Below, one piece after another: positions 41,480 through 55,049 of a stretch of 64,000 bases of DNA. A program made the position numbers and the translations under genes. Where the stretch lies: contig OZ023216.1 of assembly GCA_963995525.1 (NCBI GenBank), positions 37,482,908-37,546,907 on the forward strand. The letters are read 5' to 3'. The notes under the pieces were generated by a model. That model made no database searches. It had not been told where the DNA came from and worked only from the letters and a program-made list of their open reading frames with translations. Each line of letters opens with the position of its first letter. Within the stretch, counting starts at the first letter, position 1. This DNA is from Escarpia spicata (Eukaryota; Annelida; Polychaeta; Sabellida; Siboglinidae).

Positions 41480-44140
41480 AGGTATGTGTCGATTTTATTT
41501 TAAAACATATTCACGCTACTAGCACCCACACAATCAGCAGGTAATCTGTTCCATTCATTTACAGTCCTTTGTGAAAATGAAAACTTTCTTATATCCAATC
41601 TACTCTGCTCCTTTGCTAATGCAAGATCATGTCCTCTAGTCCTTCTATCTTTCTTAACTGAGAAAAACATATTTCTATCAATATTTTCATAACCCTTCAA
41701 TATTTTAAACACTTCTATCTGATCTCCTCTCAATCTCCTGGTCTCTAGTGTTGTTAAACCGCATTTTTTAGGCGTATTTCATAACTAAGATCCCTCAGAT
41801 TTGGTATCATTTTAGTTGCTCTCCTCTGCACTCTTTCTAGCATATCTATGTCCTTCCTGCGATATGGCCTCCACGCTTGAATACAATATTCTAAATGAGG
41901 CCTAACTATTGTTTTGTACAGCGGTATTATTAGCTCTTTTTCCTTATACATTATGTTTCGCCTAATTAATCCAAGGATTTGATTTCCCTTTGAAGCTGCA
42001 ATTCCGCACTGCTCTGAAATCTTCATATCAGCACTAACGGTTAACCCTAAGTCCTTTTCTTTTACAGTAGTACTTAGTATAGTACCCCCCATTGTATATT
42101 CTACTTCTTCGTTCCCATGTCCTATGTGGAGGCATTTACATTTCCAAAAATTGAACATCATTTGCCACTTTTCAGACCATTTGATCAACCTGTCAAGATC
42201 ATCTTGTAAATGCTGTCTATCTCCATCACTTTTAATCCTTCTAAACACTTTTGTATCATCCGCAAATTTCAACACCTTGCTTGTTATTTCATCATCCAAA
42301 TCGTTGATGTATATTAAGAATAATATAGGACCTAATACTGATCCCTGTGGTACCCCACTCAATACCGATTTCCAGTTTGAAGCCTCCCCATCAACTACTA
42401 CACGTTGTCTTCTGTCAATCAGCCATTGTTCTATCCAGTTTATTATACCATTTCCTATGCCATGGGCCTTTAGTTTAAGCAGTAATCTTTGATGTGGTAC
42501 TTTGTCAAAAGCTTTTTGAAAATCTAAGTAGACGATATCTACTGGTGATCCCTCATCTACCCACTTAGTGATGTCTTCCAAAAAACATAACATATTTGTT
42601 AAGCATGACCTCGCTTTAAAAAAACCATGTTGAGATGGGTTTATCAAGTTTTGTTTAACAAGAAAATCCACCATGTGATCTTTAATTAGTCTTTCTAATA
42701 ATTTACAAATCACTGATGTTAAACTCACTGGTCTATAGTTCTCTGACTTGTTTCTCGAACCTTTTTTGAATAACGGTATAATGTATGCTTCTTTCCATTC
42801 TAAAGGAACCACTCCCTCTTCTAATGACAAGTTGAAAACTGTTGCAAGTGGTATGCTAATTTGTTCTACAATTTTCAATAGTAGTTTGGGTGGAATACCA
42901 TCCACTCCAGGTGATTTATTATCCTTCATAGCCCTTATTTTCTTAGCTACCATTTCCGGGGTTACAATTAATTGTCCTAAAATTAATAGTCTGAATCTGC
43001 CCCCTTGAACTTAGCCTCTGGTATTGGCAGTGAACTAATATCTTCCCTGGTAAACACTGAACTAAAGTACTCATTCAGGTCTTCTGCCATTATGAATCCC
43101 TCTGATATTATATTTCCAGCACTATCTTCTAGAGGACCGACCTTATCTTGAACTTTCTGTTTGCTTCGAACATACGCATAAAAACTCTTGCTGTCATGTT
43201 TTATATTACTAGCTAATTGTTGTTCATAGCTTCTCTTTGAATTTCTAATTTCAGCTGTAGCTTGGTTAAGTGCTTCTTTATAATTGTTGTAGTCTTCATC
43301 ATTTCCAGTACATCTATATGCATTCCACATCATTTGTTTATACTTAATTTTTCTAATGGCTTCTTTCGATAAGTGTTTCTTTTTGGACCGTTTTCCTTGT
43401 TTTTTGAAGGGTACAAATTTATCGATTTTGCACTTAATTTCACTCTTTAATATATTCCAGCATTCTGTTGCCGTCTTATTTTTCAGTGTCTTATTCCAGT
43501 CTATCTTTGCTAAATATTTCCTCATGTCCTTATACCTTCCTTTGTGGAAATTTCTCCTATACTGCTTTTTGCTATTCCTTTCTGATTTTACTTTGATGGT
43601 AAAATGTATCTGGTTGTGATCGCTACTCCCCAGTGGCTCACATATCTTGACATTATCTACTAATTCATTCTGTGAGGACAAAACTATGTCTAACACATTC
43701 TCACCCCTGGTTGGTTCTAGCACGTGTTGAGAAAGGAATGTATCTTGAACTAAAACTAAAAACTTGTGGTCCTCTCTCCCCATACTCTGTAGAGATTTCC
43801 ATTGTATATGCCCATGGTTAAAATCCCCCATAATAATACAGTCCCGTTTGCTTACTTCCCTTATAGCGTTTTGTATTTTTTCATTCCTCCCTTTCTTCCT
43901 ATTCTATCTTTTCTAAACATTACATATCCTGTCAGTCCCAATTCAGCATCTGATATATTGGTGGTGGTCCAGGATTCGGTTATACCTATTATATGAGGGT
44001 CAATATCTTCTACCATAATGTTTAGTTCATTTCTTTTGTTTACTATACTCCTTGCATTTAAACAAACACATTTATATCTTGCTTCAGAAGAGTTTTCCAG
44101 ACTGTTATTTGTTGATTTATTTGTGCTGTCTTTATCTATG
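41480..44140 (-). pseudogene. LINE copy A ORF2: APE endonuclease + reverse transcriptase, broken
   Basis: In element order: the start of an APE-type endonuclease ('CVCLNARSIVNKRNELN', 'IIGITESWTTT') stops after 'RIGRKGG'. The frame then resumes at the end of the domain ('MGDFNHGHIQWKS', 'LGSSDHNQIHF'), so roughly 60 codons of the domain centre appear to be deleted together with a frameshift. The reverse transcriptase follows in one long frame (42953-41754): 'NYRPVSLTSVICKLLERLI', palm motif A 'YLDFQKAFDKVPH', 'GVPQGSVLGPILF', and catalytic 'FADDTK'. A shift in an A-run near 41766 separates the last ~95 residues ('EVFKILKGYENID', 'NEWNRLPADCV'). A further stop or shift near 42983 splits endonuclease and RT. 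RT catalytic residues are intact, but the ORF as a whole is not. Confidence 0.87.
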
Positions 44141-44180
44141 CCTCCATTTTCAGGCTTTTCTGTGAGTCCCCCCTGCGAAT

Positions 44181-45278
44181 CTAGTTTAAATAGATGCAAC
44201 CTGTCCCACTGTCAACAGATTGCAGCAGATTCTCTGAGAAAACTGCTGCCCCCTTTCCACTAAGATGGAGGCCATCTCTCATGTACATATCTTCCCTCCC
44301 AACAAAGTATCCCCATAAATCTGTGAATCCCACCCCCTCTTCTTCACACATCTGCTCAGCTAGTGCATTGATCGCCATCCTCTTGCAGTTTCTATACGTT
44401 GCCCCCCTTCCTCCCATTACGGGCAAAATTCCTGACAAAATAACCTGTTCGACTCTCGTCTTCTTTAGCTTCCTCACTAACTGTCTATACTTCTGTACTA
44501 TCGCAGTTGTTCCCTCCCTGTCTGCATTATTTGTTCTTACATGTACCAGTATAGACCCCCCCTTGCCATGTCCCAATACCTTCTCTACCCTGTCAGTTAC
44601 ATGTTCAATCCTAGCCCCCGGTAAACAAACAACGATGTCCTTCCCCTCGCTCAGTGTCTTGTCCGTCTTTCTCACAATGGAGTCACCCATAAACACCCTC
44701 TCTTTTCTCATTGCCTCCTCAATCACTGCCTTAGAATAGCTCCTTCTTCGGTTTGCATCTGTCTGGTTGTTGTCTTTCCCCCCTGCCGTCTTCTCTCCTG
44801 TCACATTCTCTTCCGATCCATTCTTTCCTGTCGCTTTTTCTCTTGTCACCTTTCCTCCTGTCAGCGTCCCTTTTATCGACTTCTCTTCTATCACATTTGC
44901 TCTCACTTCCTTTCGTCCCTTCTTCTTTCGTCCCGTCTCATTTTCCTCTCTCCTCTCCCGTTCCATCTTCCCTCCCTCCTTCTCTACAGTCACTTTCTTC
45001 CCTGCCACCTTCACGCTTGTCACGTTTTCTGTTGTCGATTTTCCAATTTCTTCCCCTCCAATCACCTTCTCTCCTCTCAATCTCCTTTCCTCAGTTTTCT
45101 TGCCACTGCTATTCTCCTTCAGTCTTGCAGTATCCTCACCTCTCTCCTTGTCGTCTCTCTCCATTCGACCTGCCTCCTTGCTAATTCCCATCTCCATTCC
45201 CTTCACAATATCTGTCAACCTAACTATCTCCTTCTGCAAACACTCCACCTTCCAACATCCAAATGACGACATTATCAC
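44181..45278 (-). CDS. LINE ORF1: coiled-coil/charged hinge plus SGNH-hydrolase (esterase) domain (365 aa)
   Basis: Intact 365-residue frame. The first third is Lys/Glu-rich, with imperfect 'EKVTGEKATGEK'-like spacing ('GGKVTREKATGKNG', 'EENVTGEKTAGGK'), likely an extended or coiled region. From about residue 185 an SGNH/GDSL hydrolase fold is visible: block I 'VFMGDSIVRKTDK' with the catalytic Ser, block II Gly in 'VVCLPGARIEHV', block III Asn in 'HVRTNNADRE', and the terminal Asp/His block 'DGLHLSGKGAAVF'. ORF1 proteins of CR1 and related LINEs bind RNA and lipid or acetyl esters; the esterase may help the RNP meet membranes or chromatin. All catalytic residues are present, unlike the damaged ORF2 next to it. 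Confidence 0.85.
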   Translation of the reverse strand: MIMSSFGCWKVECLQKEIVRLTDIVKGMEMGISKEAGRMERDDKERGEDTARLKENSSGKKTEERRLRGEKVIGGEEIGKSTTENVTSVKVAGKKVTVEKEGGKMERERREENETGRKKKGRKEVRANVIEEKSIKGTLTGGKVTREKATGKNGSEENVTGEKTAGGKDNNQTDANRRRSYSKAVIEEAMRKERVFMGDSIVRKTDKTLSEGKDIVVCLPGARIEHVTDRVEKVLGHGKGGSILVHVRTNNADREGTTAIVQKYRQLVRKLKKTRVEQVILSGILPVMGGRGATYRNCKRMAINALAEQMCEEEGVGFTDLWGYFVGREDMYMRDGLHLSGKGAAVFSENLLQSVDSGTGCIYLN

Positions 45279-45300
45279 TCGTATGAGGCGACTTTGACAT

Positions 45301-47861
45301 TCTGAGAGAAAGTTCCCTAATATAAACGCTGGATCAGTGACCCGGATGGTTGCGCAGGATCGTGGTCGCTTCTTTAAGGTGTCAGTAGTATGAGGGTAAG
45401 TTGTATTACTTTATCGCTCGTTTGGCAAGAGGTCAGACATTCGTACGCCGTCCTATAATGTAGCTACTTCGGAGATACGTCAACACTGTGATGTTAAAAA
45501 GTGTTACTCAACATTTTTTATGTCTATGTATTAATCGGCAAGAACCTGAAGGTCATTACGCCAATATGTGCCTACCCAGTCTAGGTATAACATGTCTCCC
45601 GTGTCTGCAGACACAACTGTTTCAGATAGTCCATTCCAGATCGCCGCACAGGATTCGAACCCGCGTTCTCTCAGTCGAGAGTCCGGAGCTCTTACGCTGC
45701 GCTACTGCGCCCCACATGCGTCCAGTTTAGGTATAAAATGTCTCCTGTGTTTGCAGACACAACTGTTTCAGATAGTCCATTCCATTACAGTTCTGCTTTA
45801 ACAAAAACCGTTGCAGGTATAAATCTGTATCTTGGCCGGCAGCTGAATAAATATTTCATTGTGGTCACGAGTTTGGTTCATTGAGTGAACAAGGTGGCGT
45901 GAAAAAGGAAAATCTGTCTCACCGTGTAATGATTTATAGAATATTACTAGACTCTCTGCGGTGCTTTAGGGACAATCACTGAAGTTCTTTCATCATCACC
46001 GCAACGTTATGTTTCCGGCTGTGTTTATTCTTCAAAAATTCTCGCCGCTCGACGCTGTACGTTCTCGAATTCTCTCATATTTGTTCCGTTGTTATTAAAA
46101 ATGGCGGTGTTCTCGCTGTTGGGTCCCGATCACCATCGACAAGTTGTCTTTACTACCGACGGATGATCAAATGTGTGACCACTTCGGAATGATTTTGAAA
46201 TTCCAGTACGCTACATAGCCATTGTCTCCTTAAGATGTAAACTGTTTGACCAAATGGTTGTTCTATATCAATACCGCTTCTGCAAGGTGTCGATGTTACG
46301 TTTTTCAAATTTCAAAAACATATAATTTGGCAAGAGGTCGGCATTCCATTTCAGACGTCGGAATGCAACCCGGATAAGTAAAGAATGTGTTTTGAACAGG
46401 TCTGCCAGGGAATAAATTGTAAAGCGGTTTGATAGACGGGCGACCAAGGACGAGAAAAGTGCTCAGAAACAATTTCGTGGGCAGTTTTTTGTTACAAGCA
46501 GCCAACCATTTTATATGTTCTCTATATACGTTACTGATTACGGTATGGGTTGTTGAACTTTTTCATTTTTGATTTTTAGGTCAGAAAATTAGTTTTTACG
46601 TCATATTTGACATACATTTGATGAAAACCGTATTGTGGCTTTATAAGACATATAATAACAATGTTACACTTTTTCCAATCAGTTTAATATTTATCCACAT
46701 AGGCCACACACCATGCAGTTTTTTTCGGTCAGATTTGGGATTTTATGCCAGATACGGGTCATTTTTGTCCAGAAAAGTTGGACCAAATTAGACCAAAATG
46801 TACTTACTTGGTTGGATTCTGATGAGGTACTAGCATACATCAGTCAAGCAAATTTTGATTTCTGAAGGGTTTCACATTCTCATATTTTAGATCATCAACT
46901 TCACTTGGCATTGCGCCACATAACAGTGAGTAAAGATATCTTATCTTCTTTAGTTTTAGGTGTAGATGTATCTTGGTTACCATCTAAGACTTTTTGTTTT
47001 TTGCACTTGTTTTTGCTGTCCTGTCCTCTTTTTTGGCCCAGTATTGTGCTTCACCTATATATATTTACCCAGACACATATTTAATGTAATATCAATAATA
47101 ATTCACGAGTAAGGACCTGTTAGATTTCTTTTAAACTGGTTAATGATCAGGAGTATTCTAAATTTATGAGGCAGGGTATTCCAGAATAGTAGTCCTAAAT
47201 AATTTATTGTTAGGTTTCGAATGTTTGTTCTTACATTTAACACATATAAATTTGCCAAACCTCTTACAAATAAGCCTGCTGGTGTCTATTGACAAAGAAA
47301 ACTATTATTTCATCAAGGCAGTATCATATTTGACAGGGACGTACAAACTACAAAGCTCATATGGTTATTCGCTTTTACCTTTAATCCTACAGTCCTTTTA
47401 ATTTAATGTTAAGATAACTCGCCTTTCTTTGTATAGAGACTTGCTCTTTTCCTCCAGCTTCTTTCAGTACTGGGATAAGTATTCCTCTAGACTCGCCAGT
47501 GTAAATTTGGGTAGTTGGTGCATACCACCATGTACGTCCCTATACATGTTATTCTGTGGAAGTTTCATGCTGAGCTCCTCTTCATTAACCTGTAAAATAA
47601 AAAACAATGACATTATCTCAAGTTATGTTCAATATGTGACTAAGACAAAGTATAATGGGTTTGGAATAAGACTGCTCATGATATTGAAGAAAGCACTGTG
47701 ATCAGGCTGGGCTGGTACCCCCGCATCCCTCTCGATAGTGTATGTTACTCCAAGGTTTTGTGCTGGTTTTTATAAAATATAGAAACACCCCCTCCCATCT
47801 TTAGGTAAGGTATGGATGCATTTTATTTATCCCAACAGCAGAAACAAATTATACAGAGAGT
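45301..47861. other. Intergenic with SINE pieces and a short duplication; no gene
   Basis: A ~145-bp-period duplication (TAGGTATAACATGTCTCC at 45581 and its match at 45727, both through CAACTGTTTCAGATAGTCC) brackets a SINE family-A head in reverse orientation (45643-45715, with GGATTCGAACCC). A short piece of the SINE body (GAACAGGTCTGCCAGGG) is at 46395. No exon was recognised in the remaining sequence. Confidence 0.5.
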
Positions 47862-48175
47862 GCGACTAGTGTAGTGGTTAGCAGTGCTTAGCACATCCGC
47901 CTGGCATGCCAGTGCTCTGAGTTGGAAACCTGGACTGAGCAGGCATATTTGGTATAAAAATCTGGCTCTCAAAATCGGGGACTGTGTATCCCTCGTGACT
48001 CGGTGATCATATTAATGTCGGTCCCGTCTCAATTTGGGACGTCAAAGAACCATTGAGGACGACAAGCACCCTGTTAGTGACCACCCTCAGTGCCAGTATG
48101 TAAAGAATGGGACATCATAAGACCATTACATTGTAACCACAATAATACAGACCAGTCAGTTAATAGAACATTGTC
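47862..48175 (+). mobile_element. tRNA-derived SINE, family B
   Basis: The head has an A-box-like TAGTGTAGTGGTTAGCAG and a B-box-like GAGTTGGAAACCTGG at tRNA spacing. A body different from family A follows (CTCGTGACTCGGTGATCAT, CAATTTGGGACGTCAAAGA), ending in AT-rich sequence near 48175. It is a single copy in the window, so the family assignment rests on the pol III boxes. Confidence 0.6.
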
Positions 48176-48681
48176 AAGTACTGGAAACAACTAGAACTAC
48201 AAAATATGAAATCAAATACCAAGATACAAATTTTACAATAACAATTTACATAATGTCAACAAAATACAAAACAAATCACTGTGTGATGGGAGACTCCACA
48301 CTATGTCTATTATTATCTTTATCTTTAAAGTTGAATAATATTCACTTAAAAACAGCCCCATTCATGACATAGACGCTCACGTTTCATAGACGAGACTGGC
48401 TGCACTGACCGTTTTATATACATATTAAATGGATGTATATGATGCTTTCACTGAATTATACACGTTATAGTACGAATAAATATTATTATTGACAGTTTAC
48501 GCAACATCATGAATTATCGCTCACACACAGTACCAACCTACTTGACAATCAATTTGCGTTTTCTGCCAGACTGCTTGGCACTTCGTTTCTTCTGTTCATC
48601 TTTGAGTTCTTTTAAACTCCAACTTTGATAAAAACAGCTTATAACGTGGGTGAAAAATACTCGATATAAGTATTTTGTACA
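48176..48681. other. Intergenic, no gene seen
   Basis: AT-rich sequence between the family-B SINE and LINE copy B; no exon or repeat was recognised. Confidence 0.45.
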
Positions 48682-51225
48682 CTAAGGTTAGTTTATCGAA
48701 GTCCAAACATAAGCATAGAAGAGAATGAAAAAATAAAAAACGCTATAAGCAAAAGGGTCTGTATTATTATGGGGGATTTTAACCATGGGCATATACAATG
48801 GAAATCTCTACAGAGTATGGGGAGAGAGGACCACAAGTTTTTAGTTTTAGTTCAAGATACATTCCTTTCTCAACATGTGCTAGAACCAACCAGGGGTGAG
48901 AATGTGTTAGACATAGTTTTGTCCTCACAGAATGAATTAGTTGACAATGTCAAGATATGTGAGCCACTGGGGAGTAGCGATCACAACCAGATACATTTTA
49001 CCATCAAAGTAAAATCAGAAAGGAATAGCAAAAAGCAGTATAGGAGAAATTTCCACAAAGGAAGGTATAAGGACATGAGGAAATATTTAGCAAAGATAGA
49101 CTGGAATAAGACACAGAAAAATAAGACGGCAACAGAATGCTGGAATATATTAAAGAGTGAAATTAAGTGCATAATCGATAAATTTGTACCCTTCAAAAAA
49201 CAAGGAAAACGGTCCAAAAAGAAACACTTATCGAAAGAAGCCATTAGAAAAATTAAGTATAAACAAATGATGTGGAAGTCATATAGATGTACTGGAAATG
49301 ATGAAGACTACAACAATTACAAAGAAGCACTTAACCAAGCTACATCTGAAATTAGAAATTCAAAGAGAAGCTATGAACAACAATTAGCTAGTAATATAAA
49401 ACATGACAGCAAGAGTTTTTATGCGTATGTTCGAAGCAAACAGAAAGTTCAAGATAAGGTCGGTCCTCTAGAAGATAGTGCTGGAAATATAATATCAGAG
49501 GGATTCATAATGGCAGAAGACCTGAATGAGTACTTTAGTTCAGTGTTTACCAGGGAAGATATTAGTTCACTGCCAATACCAGAGGCTAAGTTCAATGGGG
49601 CAGATTCAGACTATTTAGGACAATTAATTGTAACCCCGGACATGGTAGCTAAAAAAATAAATAAGGGCTATAAATCACCTGGAGTGGATGGTATTCCACC
49701 CAAACTACTATTGGAAATTGTAGAACAAATTAGCATACCACTTGCAACAGTTGTCATTAGAAGAGGGAGTGGTTCCTTTAGAATGGAAAGAAGCAAACAT
49801 TATACCGTTATTCAAAAAAGGTTCGAGAAACAAGTCGGAGAACTATAGACAAGTGAGTTTAACATTAGTGATTTGTAAATTATTAGAAAGACTAATTAAA
49901 GATCACATGGTGGATTTTCTTGTTAAACAAAACTTGATAAACCCATCTCAACATGGTTTTTTTAAAGCGAGGTCATGCTTAACAAATATGTTATGTTTTT
50001 TGGAAGACATCACTAAGTGGGTAGATGAGGGATCACCAGTAGATATCGTCTACTTAGATTTTCAAAAAGCTTTTGACAAAGTACCACATTAAAGATTACT
50101 GCTTAAACTAAAGGCCCATGGCATAGGAAATGGTATAATAAACTGGATAGAACAATGGCTGATTGACAGAAGACAACGTGAAGTAGTTGATGGGGAGGCT
50201 TCAAACTGGAAATCGGTATTGAGTGGGGTACCACAGGGATCAGTATTAGGTCCTATATTATTCTTAATATACATCAACGATTTGGATAATGAAATAACAA
50301 GCAAGGTGTTGAAATTTGCGGATGATACAAAAGTGTTTAGAAGGATTAAAAGTGATGGAGATAGACAGCATTTACAAGATGATCTTGACAGGTTGATCAA
50401 ATGGTCTGAAAAGTGGCAAATGATGTTCAATTTTGGGAAATGTAAATGCCTCCACACAGGACATGGGAACGAAGAGGTAGAATATACAATGGGGGGTACT
50501 GTACTAAGTACTACTGTAAAAGAAAATGACTTAGGGTTAACCGTTAGTGCTGATATGAAGATTTCAGAGCAGTGCGGAATTGCAGCTTCAAAGGGAAATC
50601 AAATCCTTGGATTAATTAGGCGAAACATAACGTATAAGGAAAAAGAGCTAATAATACCGCTGTACAAAACAATAGTTAGGCCTCATTTAGAATATTGTAT
50701 TCAAGCGTGGAGGCCATATCGCAGGAAGGACATAGATATGCTAGAAAGAGTGCAGAGGAGAGCAACTAAAATGATACCAAATCTGAGGGATCTTAGTTAT
50801 GAAATACGCCTAAAAAAAATGCGGTTTAACAACACTAGAGACCAGGAGATTGAGAGGAGGTCAGATAGAAGTGTTTAAAATATTGAAGGGTTATGAAAAT
50901 ATTGATAGAAATATGTTTTTCTCAGTTAAGAAAGATAGAAGGACTAGAGGACATGATCTTGCATTAGCAAAGGAGCAGAGTAGATTGGATATAAGAAAGT
51001 TTTCATTTTCACAAAGGACTGTAAATGAATGGAACATATTACCTGCTGATTGTGTGGGTGCTAGTAGCGTGAATATGTTTAAAAATAAAATCGACACATA
51101 CCTCAGACGGGCGGGATACACATAGATAAAAAGGTCGGACTCTCGATAAGCCAAGGGCTTCCTTGTCCACCTGCTACCTAGAGTTAATTCTCTGGGTGGC
51201 AATCTTGTTAAATCTTGTTAAGTCG
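48682..51225 (+). mobile_element. CR1/L2-like LINE, copy B, 5'-truncated
   Basis: It starts inside the endonuclease ('LVYRSPNISIEE') and runs to the same 3' end as copy A, with two AATCTTGTTA decamers at about 51200-51220. The pair are in opposite orientations about 7 kb apart and very similar at DNA level. The RT frame is broken by shifts near 49740-49800, by a CAA-to-TAA change right after motif A ('FDKVPH' then stop, 50090), and by the A-run near 50815. 'FADDTK' is still present. The element is dead. Confidence 0.92.
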
Positions 51226-53756
<2,531 letters not shown>

Positions 53757-54470
53757 CTGATCTCCTCTCAATCTCATGGTCTCTAGTGTTGTTAAACCAC
53801 CACGTTTAGGAGTATTTCGTAACTAATTTCTGGAATCATTTTAGTTGCTCTCCTCTGTACTCGTTCTAGGATATCTAGGTCCTTCTTGCGATATGGCCTC
53901 CACGCTTGTATACAGTATTCTAAATGAGGCCTAACTATTGTTTTGTACAGCGGTATTATTAGTTCCTTTTCCTTATACGCTATATTTCGCCTAATTAATC
54001 CAAGGATTTGATTTCCCTTTGAAGCTGCAATTCTGCACTGCTCTGAAACCTTCATATCAGCACTAATGGTTAACCCTAAGTCCTTTTCTTTGACAGTAGT
54101 ACTAAGTACAGTACCCCCCATTGTATATTGTACATCTTTGTTCCCATGTCCTGTGTGGAGGTATTTACATTTCCCAAAATTGAACAACATTTGCCACTTT
54201 TCAGACTATTTGATCAACCTGTCAATATCATCTTGTAAATGCTGTCTATCTCATTCATGTTTCATCCTTCTAAACACCTTTGTATCATCCGCAAACCTTG
54301 CTTGTTATATCATCGACCAAATAGTTGATATATAAAGAAAATATAGGTCCCAGTACTGATCCCTGTGGTACCTCATTTCGTCACGCACAACGAGGAGACG
54401 AAAGCGAGCATTGTTTCAGGACTTCTGCCATTAAGAATCCCTTTGATATTATATATCCATTAAGTCTGAG
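53757..54470 (-). mobile_element. LINE family-1 fragment C, rearranged
   Basis: Minus-strand match to LINE copy A: RT C-terminal sequence at 53757-54372 ('EKDLGLTISADMKVSE', 'NQILGLIRRNIAYKEKEL'). The alignment ends at the GGTACC of the 'PQG' motif. It resumes at 54417 with sequence from the linker between endonuclease and RT (complement of CTTCTGCCATTAAGAATCCC), so about 700 bp of element are missing. Between the two is a 44-bp foreign segment. In element orientation the 3' end stops after GAGGAGATCAG, like fragment D. Confidence 0.85.
54373..54416 (+). pseudogene. 44-bp fragment of a Polinton integrase inside LINE fragment C
   Basis: The plus-strand translation gives 'HFVTHNEETKASIV', against 'HFVTHNEETKASVV' in the intact integrase (bases ~291-333 of this window). 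Most DNA differences are at third codon positions (CAC/CAT, GAG/GAA, ACG/ACT), so the source was a related but different Polinton copy. It fills the junction of an internal deletion in the LINE. Confidence 0.8.
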
Positions 54471-54480
54471 ACAGTATATT

Positions 54481-55045
54481 CCCATCGGCATGATCGGACC
54501 CAGTGGTTATTAAACTCATTGCTGAGTAGACTATAACTGTGCATCGCGTTGTTCTAGTTTTGTAAAATGTTATGTAAATTGACTCGATCAAATGCTTTTG
54601 AAACATCTACAAATATGTGATATGCAGTAGCCGAATTGATTTTAGTGTAACATTTAAGTTGTTTCTTATAGACACACATAGTAACATTCCATGTTTTTGC
54701 TTACATCCAAACTAATAACTACGTAACTAGCAACACTGGCGTCGGGACGTGGCAAATACCCGGAGGGTTGAGGCTCAACAAGATACAATGGCACCTTCCC
54801 TTGAAGCTCTCCAAAACCCCACATTGAGACTCTCTCTTTATACTGGCATTTACAGGTATATTCTTGTCTTTAATTCCCGGTAGAATAACATACTCTTTGC
54901 TTGCAGTTGGTCTATGTAGTCATTTGTTTCTGTTTCTGTTTAATAATCGGCAAATGCCAGCTGAGTATCGCGCCAATGATGTTGGTTGCTCTATGAGCAT
55001 TGCGGACGGCCTAGCAGTTCCTTACATTGTGGGGCGTCCTTTGCA
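54481..55045. other. Intergenic, no gene seen
   Basis: No exon or repeat was recognised beyond the flanking LINE fragments. Confidence 0.4.
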
Positions 55046-55049
55046 TTAA

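Larger units (their letters stand above)
41361..45290 (-). mobile_element. CR1/L2-like LINE, copy A (most complete)
   Basis: In element orientation it carries ORF1 (45278-44181), an endonuclease/RT ORF2 (about 44140-41480) and a 3' end with two copies of the decamer AATCTTGTTA. Copy B (48682-51225) and fragments C and D share its sequence. An ORF1 with an SGNH esterase domain and a short tandem 3' repeat are typical of the CR1/L2 group. The 5' end is near 45290-45300; no target duplication was seen. The endonuclease has an internal deletion, so the copy is not autonomous. Confidence 0.88.

Noticed and set aside
42124..45297. Several plus-strand frames of 80-181 residues
   Set aside because: They are antisense shadows of LINE copy A ORF1 and ORF2.
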